Positions 45,929 through 56,929 of a DNA stretch of 64,000 nucleotides are shown piece after piece (the stretch's first letter is position 1; every line of letters starts with the position of its first letter). The translations under genes were made by a program, and so were the position numbers. Under the pieces are notes generated by a model, which searched no databases, was not told the DNA's origin, and saw only the letters and a program-made list of their open reading frames with translations. Source of the stretch: Lonicera japonica (Eukaryota > Streptophyta > Magnoliopsida > Dipsacales > Caprifoliaceae). Location of the stretch: positions 3,782,001 through 3,846,000 of the forward strand of contig CM038468.1 in assembly GCA_021464415.1 (NCBI GenBank). Reading direction: 5' to 3'.

Positions 45929-47115
45929 TCAATCAGTAGCAGCGTGCATAATCCTCTCCCTCTCAAAGGCATGATATGAAGCAAGAACAGTCCCATCTGT
46001 CACTAGAGTATCTACATACTTAAACCATCTCATCAGCATCGGCTCATACTGAATGGTCTGACGCACTCGACGCCATATATGAAATACCACATCTGATCGT
46101 GTCACCTGGGTAGTATCGAACTCCGTAGCATGGAATCGACGAGTATAACGACTAGACCACAAGCCTCGCAAGGTCATCTCTAGCCGTGGGGTAATTGGGA
46201 GAGCAACATAAGAGAAATCTCTCAAAGCTAGAGGAACCCTAAGAGGGACGTTGAACTGCATAGTCAGTCGTCTTGGTATGTAAAAAGATGTCTCCCTCAA
46301 GCCACGAAATCGAAGATAGTTCTACCCGCCCATGCTCATGATCATGGTCTTCAACCTCCACCATGGAACATCCCATTGAATAACAGACGCTAACTCCGAG
46401 AACCGAATGGTCCAGTCAAAAGAAGTCAGACGAGAAGCTATAGCGTGACCGAAAAAAGAAATCTCGGGAATCCCAAGGCAAACGAAATCTCTCCATCACC
46501 TACATGTATAACAGAAACGGACTACCCCGAAATACCTCACTTTGGCCCTGTACCATCGCATCCAGACCATTTAGTGTCTCTACTAACAGAATCGGAGTCA
46601 CTAAATGTCGATGCCTAGCCTCTGATACAACCAGAACAATCAGAGGGTCAACCAAAATAGCATCTTTCGTAACCAACATCATATGAAAAAAAGCACAAAG
46701 GAGACATACCGCAGTTCGTCCTGAATAATATGCCGGGTCATCGCCCTGTCGTGTGAAGAACTCCACTATCCGGCCTAGGTGGAGCTGTCCCTCTATTATC
46801 ATAGACCTACACTCGCCCTCTCGCAATCCCAAGAACTCCGTTAACATAACGAGGGGGCTCCTGCTATCCCTTAAAGAAGCTAGTGACCAAGCTACATCAT
46901 AATGCATCAGTACGGTGAACTCCTCAATAGTCGAACACAGCTCATCCAAACCAATACGGAAACAATGATCCTCCAAATCCCAAAAATCCACTATCCCTTG
47001 TAAGAAAGACCAGTTGATCTCATGAGTACACCAACGGTGCAAATGGCTGAGATCCCCCAAGAGTGAGATAATCGGTCAACAGAGTAAAAGCAGAACGAGT
47101 ACAGAAGGATGACAT
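45929..47115 (-). pseudogene. Antisense DUF7745-like gene in Tat element
   Basis: The start is chosen at ATG 47115-47113 (MSSFCTRSAFTLLTDYL), about 90 bases downstream of a TATA box. A one-base frameshift in a GGGGG run near 47,046 leads into the main body (47060-46500), LDELCSTIEEFTVLM and GRIVEFFTRQGDDP, which resembles the plant DUF7745 family. A broken stretch with CPWW-type VPWWRLKTMIMSMGG follows, then the C-terminal part (46300-45929), SFYIPRRLTMQFN to a stop. I assign the family from these motifs by memory, without a search; function is unknown for the family. The gene lies antisense between pol and the 3' LTR. Frameshifts and stops make it non-functional. Confidence 0.6.
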
Positions 47116-47203
47116 ACTAATAAGAAGAAGAAGGAAAGCTTTTTTTGAAGGAAAAAAGTAGAATGGATAAGATGTGAAGTGAGAAAAAGGGAAAATTCGC
47201 GCA

Positions 47204-47340
47204 TTATTTATAGTACACTGTACATGCCAACTGCACGGCTGGTCCCCAACCGTACGAATGGCTCCCAACATACGGTTGGCAGCTAACCGTACGGCTACCC
47301 CTTGCGATTAGGGGGTGCGGTTGGCCTTTCCCCTTGTTCA
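47204..47340 (-). promoter_or_regulatory. Promoter of the DUF7745-like gene
   Basis: On the minus strand TATAAATA (47212-47205) lies about 90 bases before the start codon. Immediately upstream (47,228-47,335) is a cluster of AACCGTACGG-type palindromic repeats that also occurs at the PMD gene and in the LTR U3. Confidence 0.65.
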
Positions 47341-47711
47341 AATTTTTTGACTTTTTTGGAACTTGTTACAATTTGTCATGACGAGGATATTGCCAGACAT
47401 TATTTAAGAAGAACGATCCATTCTTTGTATGCATATAGGTTTGATAATTAATTGCCAACATACGTATTTAACCATTTTTACAATCAAATTTGCAATAAAT
47501 TTGTCACATTCTCATATTTTAAACATATAACATCACACATATACATATTTTTTTCCAAAATATATACTGCATTTATTAAATCAAAACCCAATCACATTAA
47601 TTTCAAACTAACCAAATTGATCATAAAAACAAATGCATCTAAATTAAATAACTAATTAAAGTTCCTAAAATCAGAACCATCATGACACCAACAACCATCA
47701 AAAAGGAACCA
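47341..47711. other. AT-rich spacer between antisense genes
   Basis: No gene. It would contain the 3' end of the PMD gene and the upstream part of the DUF7745-like gene. Confidence 0.5.
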
Positions 47712-50700
47712 TCAACGCTGAGGAGAAGGGGGAGGATCCATCGTACGCGGGCGCTTCACCTCTGTTTCACCAACATCCTCTGCCGAGCTCTCAGATGCAG
47801 TACAACCGTGGCCTTGAGGAGAAGGACCGAGCCTAGATGTCTGACCCGACTGCTGCACAGACTGAGAAGGCGCCACTGATCGGGAACGCGAGCGAGATGA
47901 ATAGTAGGTCGCCGTCACATCACCCGCCAAACGCCGGCTGTACTTTTCCATGTATTCCGTCGGGAAGGGAGCCACAAAGGTCAACAACTTGTAGGCGTTG
48001 AAGTAGCTTCTTAGCAACTCGGTTACCTCCCGAAGCTGGAACAAACCCATCTGTCAATAACAATCATGAGATACATTACTATTCATAAACGCCAAAAAAT
48101 ATGAAATATTTTTTACACCTATTAAAATCATACCTCTTCGTCCAAGACATGCGCCAAGGCCCCCATCTACTCGTCATCCACCAGCACGTCAGGAATCTGA
48201 TATTGCTTCAGTTGCCTAAACTTCATGTAAGGAATGTCTATTGGGTACTCGGGGATCGCATAAGATGTCAATGCACCGCCTACATGTGATGGACCAGCCT
48301 CGGCTCCACCAACTCCTCCACCCATCGGGGCGTATCCTCATCAGTCTCCTCCATCCTCTTTGACTCCGGGGCCACCTCCTTCCCTTTCCCTTTGTCACCT
48401 CCCTCTAATTGAGCCTCAAACTCTCCCATATCTCGAAAAACAATCCCACGAGCAGCACCCGATGATGGCGTATATAACGAGTAAGGCCTCAAGCCAACGG
48501 ACCCAGCTCTAAGAGACCTGACAAGAGTACGTAGAAACGACAAAAAGGAGACATGCTGAGCCCAATCCATGTCCCCTGGCCCATATATAGGCGATGAACG
48601 TGATACGGACCCGCGTCCCGAAGATCCCCGTCCCTCCGACGTTCGTAACTGCTCCACCACCTGCGCTACCACCTCTGCAAACATCTGAGGCATCCTCCCA
48701 GCATGGCTAGTGGGATGGGCGATCTCGACATCGGATTCCTCCCCCCTCTCGGGTTCCTACCTCTTCTTACCCCTCTCCCTAGTCCGGGTGATACAGCCAC
48801 TACAGCCGGTCCTCCCTCAATTACTTCGAGCTCGGTAAATGCAACCCCACTATTCCCATTCCCCAATGTCACCTCCTCCGATGCCTCCTCATCCTCCCCC
48901 TCTACTGGCTGCGGCTCTACCTCTCTCTCTCCATTCGGATTCTCGTCGTCAAAATCTGCAATGCCATTCGCCCGCCTATTCGGAGCCAGCACAGGCTGAT
49001 GTAGCACCCGCTGGGATATGTATAGCTGCTCCCGGATGAACAGCGAATACCCTCCAATAGCTGCGTACCTCGCATAAAATACTCGTCCGCGCACTCCCTT
49101 CATCTCCCTCATCAGGTACCGATGCACGAACAACTCATAATCCCCCTCAACCAAAAAACCCTCGCATGGGACTCCAGCCATAAAAAGCCGCTCGCTCCTC
49201 TACAGACAGCAACCCTGGCTGCCTCATCACAGCCGGAGGCCATGCCGACACCATCGCTTCCAATGCCGGGGTATGCTGCCGGATCACCCGCTCTCCCAAG
49301 TAGAATGCAACTTCATACTCATGCGCAAAAAGTTGCCTCGAACGCTCCATCGCCAACGCATCCACATACCCCCACTGCTGGGTCACAAACGCGGGCCATG
49401 GGCTCCACTGTACCTGTTTTGTAAAAATATAATAAGTTAAGTTTTTACAAATATTACTAAATTAATTTAATTTAATCACACATTCTCTTACCTGCTCAAA
49501 TTAGAGCCGGGACACGTCACCCGTTGTGAGAATCTGGGACGAACCCTCGTGTTTGTGAGTTTTCTTTGTTTTAAAGAAAAATGTATTTTATAGAGTCGCC
49601 AGTTTGTTTTGCTCGAAAACAAACAAAAGATCGTACGAAGGACAATTCGAAAACGAATTATCTCTCATACATTTAAAACCAGAGATTGATTGAAAATTTG
49701 TTTTACTAGGGTTCGGGAACTATGTTATGAATTGGGAAGGTGTTAAGCACCTAATTCGCCCTTTCGGTCTCTTAATGGATCATGTATTTAATTCCTATTT
49801 TAGATATCTTGCAAGTAGTTTGAATAGTTTCAGAATAGTCCTTTTTAGATAAATTCAATTTAAAATTGTATTTTGAAATCAGATTCAAGCTTTGCGAGCG
49901 CCTACGTATTCATTCGTAGAATGAAATCAGAGTCTCATAGTTCCATTTATTTGGAAACTATTTTTGTGTTTTGTTTTGTTTTGAAAACGTGTCAAAACGG
50001 ATTTTAGATTTCTTGTAAAACTTAGAAAGGACTTATTTTAAAAGCAATGGACTTCTTTACAAGTCATCTAATTCTCTGTATCAAAACGAATATTTAAATG
50101 CAGTATTGAAATTCAAAAAGGGTTCTAGAAAGACGTACCTGGTGCACTTGAAGAAGAAATGAGAACCTTGCCTTGATTGCTCCTTTCTCTCTCTAGAGCT
50201 TTCTCTCTCTAAAGCTTCTCTCTCTAACTTTCTTTCACTAGTTTTCTCTCTCACTAACTTTCTTTCTCTAGAAATTCTCTAAAAGAAAAGACTATCTCAC
50301 AATTTTGATAGAACTTCCCCTTACTAAAAACACTAGTGAGTGTTGATGACCCCAAATGAGACCCCAAGGGTCCTATTTATAGGGAAATTTCCGTCAAAAA
50401 GCTCCAAAAGAAACCAACCGTAGGGGGTAGCCGCAAGGGGTGCGGCTGGGGCGTGCGGTTGGTGGCTGTGGCTAGGTGCCAACCGCCCGACTGGTAGGTA
50501 GCCGTACGGTCGTATCAGACTCCCAACGGGCCTGAAATTGGAGTATTTCCTATCAGTCTTCTATATGCATGATGACTCGAGACTTAATGCAATATGCCCG
50601 TTTTATGAGAAAATTAGTATTCACACAAGAGTCGTGGATTGGGGTATTTACACCCGCGCTCAGATCCGGTATCAAATACCGGTATAACCCAACAACGTTC

Positions 50701-52074
50701 CCACTATAGAACCTCCGGAATAGTGGGAACTCATCAGCATGAGCGGCGTGCAACTGAATCTGCCCTATACCATGCTGGGTATGAGCTATAAACCACATCT
50801 GTCGTAAATCATCACATTTTTATTAAAAACAACATATTTTTATTCTTACAGATAAATTGTGAATATAATTTAATTAACTTATCTCCCAAAGCGTAACAAG
50901 CCCGCGGTGGGGTGAGCTCCATGTGCCGACACACCAAATCCATTGACTCATATAGCACTGCCAGCACGTATCCTCCCCATGCAAATGTGTACAGCTAGTC
51001 AAAAAATCTCAAACATGGCAACCACCATAGCCGTAGGTTGTCTCCACCACGTGCATAGAAGAAGTCATGCAGCACCAATAATAGAAAGCACCGTGACAGC
51101 TGTCGCACGTCCTGACGTGTCATCAGCCCATCTCTAAACCTTTCACTCTCCTCTTTGATATGATGAACAATCGCCGTGTGGGGTATCCCGTCCGCCACTA
51201 TCCGACTCGGCCTCCACCCTAACGCCGCTCCCATCCCATCTAAAGTGATCCGTACCCGCGAGTTGGGTGCTAGCACCTCTCCACCAAACGGCAACCCAGT
51301 CAAAGCAAACACGTCCTTTGGGGTCAATGTTATCTCTCCTCAACACCAGTGAAAGGTGTGCGTCGTATCCCACCATCTCTCTCCTAACACCGTTGACAAG
51401 CTCACCAATAGCTGAAACTCTTCGCCTGGCAAAACCTCTATAAATCGCCGAAACGGGGTCGCACTCATATATGCTCTCACCAACGGGGGTAGCTAGTCTC
51501 GGAGCTCAGGAGTAGCACAACGACCAATCCTCTGTTACATCACAGATTTCAAATAAATTATATAGCTCACTATTTAAAGTTTTAAGCTAATACTGCGTAA
51601 TCAATACTTTAAAAAATACACTATGTTAAGTATATCTACCATGGCGAGTAATTATTAAATCTATCACATTTCATGCATATCATGTCATTGCGTTTTACTA
51701 AAAATATCACTTCAGTAATTAAATACTAAGAATCAAAGCATACCTGAGTCTGGCGACGGATCTCGTGTGCCGCAGGCTCCATCAGCAGCCACTCCCGTCC
51801 CTCTCTCGGTGAGATCAATGGCACATCACGGTACATCGCTCGCTACAACGACCCGTCTACCCCCAGTGGCCCCTCCCATGCCACTCCGTCCTAATCATTG
51901 TGATGTGCCGCACATATCAGACGTCCATCGGCAGTAGTCATAATTGCCTCCACCTTATCGCCTGAAGGTGCTCCAGCGCCTCCCCGCCCTCGAGTGGACC
52001 CCTTATCATCATAATCACAAATATCGAAAAAAGTCTCGCCAATGCCATCACTCGCACTTCTAGAGAACACTCGC
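47712..52074 (-). pseudogene. Antisense plant-mobile-domain (MAIN-like) gene
   Basis: A multi-exon minus-strand gene of the PMD/MAIN-like family (aminotransferase-like plant mobile domain). The N-terminal exon (to 51744, donor GTATGC) has SPREGREWLLMEPAAHEIRR. The second exon (51531 onwards) has TTHTFHW, the family hallmark ITLTPKDVFALTGLPFGG, and FAWGGYVLAVLYESMD. The third (50798-49492) is split by a solo LTR. The fourth (from 49413) has QWSPWPAFVTQQWGYVD and then a long acidic and glycine/arginine-rich tail (RRGRNPRGGRNP). The last exon (48050-47712) ends with SRSRSRS and KRPRTMDPPPSPQR. In-frame stops, frameshifts (about 49,175 and 48,690) and the insertion make it a pseudogene, and no start codon is found in frame. 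PMD proteins are linked to silencing and development in plants and are often carried by transposons. Confidence 0.72.
49525..50652 (-). mobile_element. Solo LTR inserted in PMD exon
   Basis: 1,128 bp, oriented on the minus strand from TGTAAATACCCC to GATTCTCACA, of the same family as the 3' LTR at 53900-55027 but in opposite orientation. The flanks CCCGT (49520-49524) and CCCGC (50653-50657) match at four of five bases, fitting a 5-bp target duplication. It has a TATA box (minus CCCTATAAATAGG, 50384-50372), a CCGTACGG cluster upstream and a TCTCTCTCTAGAG-rich leader. The PMD reading frame resumes in phase beyond it, apart from one stop. Confidence 0.85.
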
Positions 52075-52156
52075 TAAATGTTTTTGAAAGTCAGAAATTT
52101 ATATGCTAGAGAGAGAAATCGCAAGTGGAAGTAAAGAGAAATGATCCAAATAGTGG

Positions 52157-52290
52157 CCTATATATAGGACTTGGTAGCCAGCCGCAGGCTAGCCAACCGT
52201 ACGGCTAGCCCCCAACCGTGCGGTTGGCTGCCAGTAGTACGGCTGGGGGGTTATACCCTGCGGCTACCCCCTGCGGCTATCCCTCAATTT
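52157..52290 (-). promoter_or_regulatory. Promoter of the PMD gene
   Basis: CCTATATATAGG (52157-52168) is the TATA region. Directly upstream on the minus strand (52,176-52,288) lies the CCAACCGTACGG-type repeat cluster. A TCTCTCTCTAGC leader follows downstream, as in the LTR. Confidence 0.65.
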
Positions 52291-52299
52291 TGATAAAAA

Positions 52300-53080
52300 A
52301 AAAAAAGAAGGACCAAAAAAAGAGTGAAGGGAAACCCAGATTATGAATCAACTTCACCCGATAAAAAGGACCTAGAATCACACACACGCATGAGATGGTT
52401 TATCAAAACCCAAGGTTTGACGCTTTTAAGTCTATGGAGGAACCAAAATTCAAAAGGATGGATCTATTTTCAAGAAATTTTGAATCTGATAAATAAATAG
52501 GGATGATGTAAAAGAGGAATCGGGTACGAGAAAAAATTGAAAAAGTAGAAAAGAAAAAAAGTCCCGTTGGTCCAAGTGAGGAAAGAGTTAAAAATAGAAA
52601 GGAAAAATTGACAGGGAGAGCCACACTGAAAGGCTTCTGTTTTGGAAAAAGCAAAGAAAGAAAAAATCAAGAAAATATGAACGCCAAAATACAAGGCTGG
52701 ATAATCAAAAGATGGAGCAATAAGGGTATCAAAAACAGAAAATGATACATAACCAGCATCTTTCCTGTGAAAAATTAGAGGGTAGCTCAAGGATAATTGA
52801 GAATTCCAAGCGAAATTCTATCCTTATGATCGAAGAGAGGAAAACTAAGGGTAGAAAGATGATAAATCCCAAAAATCCATGCACAACAGTCCAAAATCTT
52901 CTAGGAAAAGTTGATTCAAAAGTTTAATTCCCGATAAACACCAAAGGTCAAAACTGAGGATAGAATAAAAGGAAAATAGCTCTTCGAATTACAAGCAATT
53001 CTCTTTAGCATATCAATTTTTGAAAAATAAATAATCAAGTGGTGTTCACATAATAAGACTGAGACAACAAGACAGTCTCA
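52300..53080. other. Tat 3' untranslated region, unique part
   Basis: A-rich on the plus strand, with no credible gene. Opposite-strand open frames here are low-complexity Phe/Ser-rich shadows. Confidence 0.5.
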
Positions 53081-53084
53081 GTAG

Positions 53085-53535
53085 AATTTTTTGAATTCCT
53101 CAGTGATAGAAATTTTTTCACATTCCCCACGATGGAAATTTCTCCGAAATCACTTTTCCCACGAAGGGAAATAACGACTCCACGTGTTCCCCACAAAGAG
53201 AATTTTTTGAATTCCTCAAAGACATGAATTCTTCGCATTTCCCACTATGGGAATTTCTCCGAAATCACTTTCCCCACGAAGAAAAATAACGACTCTATGT
53301 GTTTCCCACGAAGGGAATTTTTCGAATTCCTTAAAGATAAGAATTCTTCGCATTTCCCACGATGAGAATTTTCTCTAATCCCCTTTCCCCACGAAGGAAA
53401 ATAACCTTTATTGCACATTTTTCACGATGGGAATAACTTTGTCCATACATTCCCCACGATGGGAATCTTTTTTTTATATTTCCCAAAGATGGAAATTTTC
53501 TTCTTTTAGCGCAAATCCCCACGAAGGGAATCACA
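53085..53535 (+). repeat. Tandem repeats in Tat 3' untranslated region
   Basis: A unit of about 120 bp is repeated three to four times, with internal CCCCACGAAGGGAAT-type sub-repeats. Examples of its parts are TTTTTTGAATTCCTCA, TTTCTCCGAAATCACTTT and AAATAACGACTC. Tandem repeats in this position are known in the Tat/Ogre group and can seed satellites. Confidence 0.8.
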
Positions 53536-53899
53536 AGACAAAAATCACTTTCTCACTTTTTCCCAAATGACGGGAAACCTTTGAAACACTTTTTCACAAT
53601 AATCTGGATTCGGCGAAGTGTCAAAACTCCCTACATGAATCGTTAAAAATCTAGTACACCGAGAGTAAAAATGAGTCACTGAGGGTGGACGGAAGAAAAG
53701 AACGATGTACCGTGCTGCCTAGTCAAGAGGAAAGGGACGGTCGTGGATTGCATCACCTGAGATACAATGAAATTCACGCACCAGAAAGGTATATTTTGAT
53801 TCAAGTATCAATACGTTGAGATTCACACGAGAGTCATGAATCGTTGTCTTCTTATCGTCCCAGAATTCTTGCGGACAAGGATCCCGGGACGAGAGGGTT
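53536..53899 (+). other. End of Tat internal region with purine tract
   Basis: No gene. GGGACGAGAGGGTT directly before the LTR (53,886-53,899) is purine-rich and at the right place for the polypurine tract. CACGAGAGTCATGAATCG (53,826-53,843) is an inverted copy of the start of the LTR. Confidence 0.5.
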
Positions 53900-55027
53900 T
53901 GTGAACACCCCAATCCACGACTCTCGTGTGAACATTGGTTTTCTCATAAAACATGCATTTCACTTTAGGACTTGAGTCATCATGCATATAGAAGATTGAT
54001 AAGAAAGACTCTAACCGTACGGCTGCTTGCCAACCGTAAGGTTAGCACCCAACCGCAGGCCCCAGCTGCAACCCCCAACCGTATGCCCCAGCCGCACGTA
54101 CCAACCGCATGTACCAATCGCACACCCCAACCGCAGGTCCCAGTCGTACCCCCTACAGCTAGCTTCTTTTGGAGCATTTTTAGCTTAAATTTCCCTATAA
54201 ATAGGACCCTTGGGGTGCCATTTGGAGGCATCAACACTCAATAGTGTTTTTAGTTAGGAGAAACTCTGTCAAAATTATTAGAGAGTCTTTTTAGAGAGAA
54301 AAAGTCTAGAGAAAGAAAGCTTTTAAAGAGAGAAAGCTTCTAGAGAGAAATTTCTAGAGAGAGAAAGAAGTAAGCAAGCTATCTTCCTTCTTCTTCAAGC
54401 GCATCAGGTACATTTCTCTACAATTCTCCTACATTTTAATACTGTATTTCATACTAGTTTTAATACAAAAAATTAGATAACTTGCAAAGAAGTCCACTGC
54501 TTTTGAAACAAGTCCTTTCTAAGTTTTACAAGAAATCTAAAATCTGTTTTGACACATTTTCAAAACAAAACAAAAATACAAAAACAGTTTCCAAACAAGT
54601 GGAACTACGAGACTATGATTTCATTCTATGAATGAATACGTAGGCGCTCACAAAGCTCGAGTCTGATTTCAAAATATAATTTTAAACTAAATTTATCCAC
54701 AAAGGATTATTCTTAAAACCATTCAAACTACTTACAAGATATCTAAAATAGGAATTAGATACATGATCCATTAAGAGACCGAAAGGGCAAATTGGGTGCC
54801 TAACACCTTCCCAATTTGTAACGTAGTTCCTGAACCCTAGCAAAGTATATTTTAAACTCTGGTTTCAAATGTATAAAAGATGGTTCGTTTTCAAATCATC
54901 CTTTGTACGATCTTTTGTTTGTTTTCTTGTAAAACAAATTGACGACTCTACAAAACACATTTTTATTCAAAACAAAAGAAAATCGAGAACAAGGACTCCT
55001 CTCGGGTCGGAGGTCCAGATTCCCACA
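53900..55027 (+). repeat. Tat 3' LTR
   Basis: 1,128 bp, TGTGAACACCCC to GATTCCCACA. It forms an inverted repeat with the solo LTR at 49525-50652. It contains the R/U5-type block ACCGAAAGGGCAAATTGGGT and CTAACACCTTCCC, common in plant Tat-type LTRs. The sequence to its right is integrase of another gypsy element, so 55027/55028 is the insertion edge. Confidence 0.85.
54008..54204 (+). promoter_or_regulatory. LTR U3 promoter module
   Basis: A cluster of CCAACCGTA-type repeats (54,008-54,165) is followed at about 30 bases by TATAAATAG (54196-54204) and then by an AGAGAGAAAG-rich leader. The cluster is the part in which the two LTR copies differ most. Confidence 0.75.
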
Positions 55028-55451
55028 ACTGCATCTTTCTTAGACTGGGTTCTTGGTAAACCTATAAGAAAATCCATAGTGATATTCTCCCATTTCCATT
55101 ATGGGATTGGCAAAGACTATAATTGACTTGAGCGTTTCTGATGTTTGATCTTGATTTTTTGACAAGAGAGGCACTTTGCCACATCCTTCTTCATTCTTAA
55201 CCACCAATATATTCTCTTCAAGTTACGATACATCTTGGTTCCTCCTGGATGAATCAAAAAATTCGAATTATGGGCCTCGGCTAACACAGCTTGTTGTAAC
55301 TCTACATTGTACTAGGGTACTACCAACTTCCCTTTATATCTTATGCCACCATCATGCCCGACGGTGATGTCATCAATGTACTCTCCGGATAACATCCGGT
55401 TATGGCACCACACTTCATCTTGGCCCTGGCTTTTAATCACCAGACTCACCT
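55028..55451 (-). pseudogene. gypsy integrase, N-terminal part
   Basis: Minus-strand frames show AEAHNSNFLIHPGGTKMYRN and KCLSCQ, the H-H-C-C zinc-binding part (the first H of the usual H-S-x-F is followed by N), and then WKWENITMDFLIGLPRTQ with the first catalytic aspartate. It is cut off immediately after by the Tat LTR. Confidence 0.8.
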
Positions 55452-56791
55452 TTACTGGCCTGGCAACAATCGTAAACAGGAACACCATGTTATCTCTTGA
55501 TCCACTACCAAGTCATACTTTTGCAACTCTTGGTGGAGTCTCCATTCGCGGCAGCTCAAGGCAGAAATTAAGCCTTGAGATTTTCTACTCGATGCATCTG
55601 CCACTACATTTGCTTTCCCCGGGTGGTACTGTAACATGAAATCATAGTCCTCCAAGTATTCCATCCATCGTCATTGTCTCATATTCAAATCCTTCTGAGT
55701 AAAGATGTATTTCAAGCTCTTGTGGTCAGAGAAGACTTTGAATGTCTCACCGTACAAATAGTGTCGCCAGATCTTTAAAGCAAACACCACTACTGCCAAT
55801 TCTAGGTTGTGCGTTGGATAATTCATTTTATGAGTCTTAAGTTGCCTTGATGCGTAAGCAATGACATGGCTTAACTGCATGAGCACACAACCTAATCCCA
55901 AACGAGATGCATCGCAGTAAATGACATAGCTCAGTCCTCTTTGCGGTAAGGCAAGTACAGGAGCAGATGTAAAACGACGCTTAAGCTTATTAAAAGCATA
56001 CTCACAATCATCATCCCAAATAAATGAAACTTCTTTCTTAGTAAGACGAGTAAGAGGAGAGGCAATCTTGGAAAAATCTTAGATAAAACGACGGTAATAA
56101 CCAACTACTCCAAGAAAACTTCGAATCTCGGTAACACTTGTGGGTCACTTCCAACTCGACACGGCTTCAACCTTAGCTGGATCCACAGAAACTCTGAATC
56201 TATTAACAATATGGCCAAGGAACTTCATTTCTTGCTGCCAAAAATCACATTTAGAGAACTTGGCATATAGCTGGTGCTCACAAAGCAATTGAAATACTAT
56301 TCTAAGATGAGTAGCGTGCTCAAACTCAAAATGAGAATATATGAGGATGTCGTCCACGAAAACCACAACAAACTTATCAAGATACGGTTGGAAGATTCTT
56401 TGCATTAAATTCATAAAAGTTGCTGGGCCGTTGGTTAGTCTAAATGGCATAACCAAGAATTCGAAATGCCCATAACAAGTATGAAAAGCGGTCTTGGGAA
56501 TATCTTCCTCTCGGACTCTTAACTGATGATAACCAGAACAAAGGTCAATCTTAAAAAAAAAGATGCACCCTGTAATTGGTTGAACAAATTGTCGATGCAT
56601 GGGAGTGGGTACTTGCTCTTTATGGTAAAACGATTCAGTTGCTGATAGTCAACACACATGCGGAGAGAACCATCTGCCTTTTTGGCAAATAAGACAGAGG
56701 CTCCCCAATGAGAGGCACTAGGACGAACAAATTCCTTGGCTAGAAGATCATCTAGTTGAGTGTGTAGTTCCTTCAATTCGGTAGGAGCCAT
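55452..56791 (-). pseudogene. gypsy reverse transcriptase and RNase H
   Basis: [20 protein letters not shown] and [20 protein letters not shown] (56791-56519); after a frameshift [39 protein letters not shown] and the catalytic [11 protein letters not shown] (to 56145); then RNase H with [32 protein letters not shown] and [17 protein letters not shown] (55901-55452). It is a pseudogene because of the frameshift and several stops. Confidence 0.9.
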
Positions 56792-56929
56792 GCGATAAGG
56801 AGCTATAGAAACTAGTTCAGCCCCTAGAGCAAGATCAATAAAGAAATCAACTTCACGGTGGGGCGATAAACCCGATAATTCATTAGGAAAGACATCAAGA
56901 AACTCGTTAACAATGGGTATAACCGTAGG

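Larger units (their letters stand above)
39865..55027 (+). mobile_element. Large Tat-lineage Ty3/gypsy element, 5' truncated
   Basis: Order on the plus strand: part of gag, protease, reverse transcriptase, RNase H, a second RNase H, integrase, then two antisense genes, tandem repeats and the 3' LTR. Dual RNase H and a long region between integrase and the 3' LTR are marks of the Tat/Ogre group. No 5' LTR or primer-binding site is present; the left end joins another Tat fragment. The right end lies inside an older gypsy integrase gene. Assignment of the 45.7-53.9 kb part to the same element rests on the absence of other boundaries and on promoter sequences shared with the LTR. All genes are broken. 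Confidence 0.72.

Noticed and set aside
48703..49424. Plus-strand Pro/Ser-rich frames
   Set aside because: They are shadows of the GC-rich antisense PMD gene, which has family motifs on the minus strand.
52403..52790. Phe/Ser-rich minus-strand open frames
   Set aside because: They are opposite to an A-rich 3' UTR of the Tat element and have no motif or splice support.
53085..53535. Repeats of CCCCACGAAGGGAAT as a CRISPR or coding repeat
   Set aside because: They form a tandem unit of about 120 bp in the 3' UTR of a retrotransposon, and the open frames across it are short and not coding-like.
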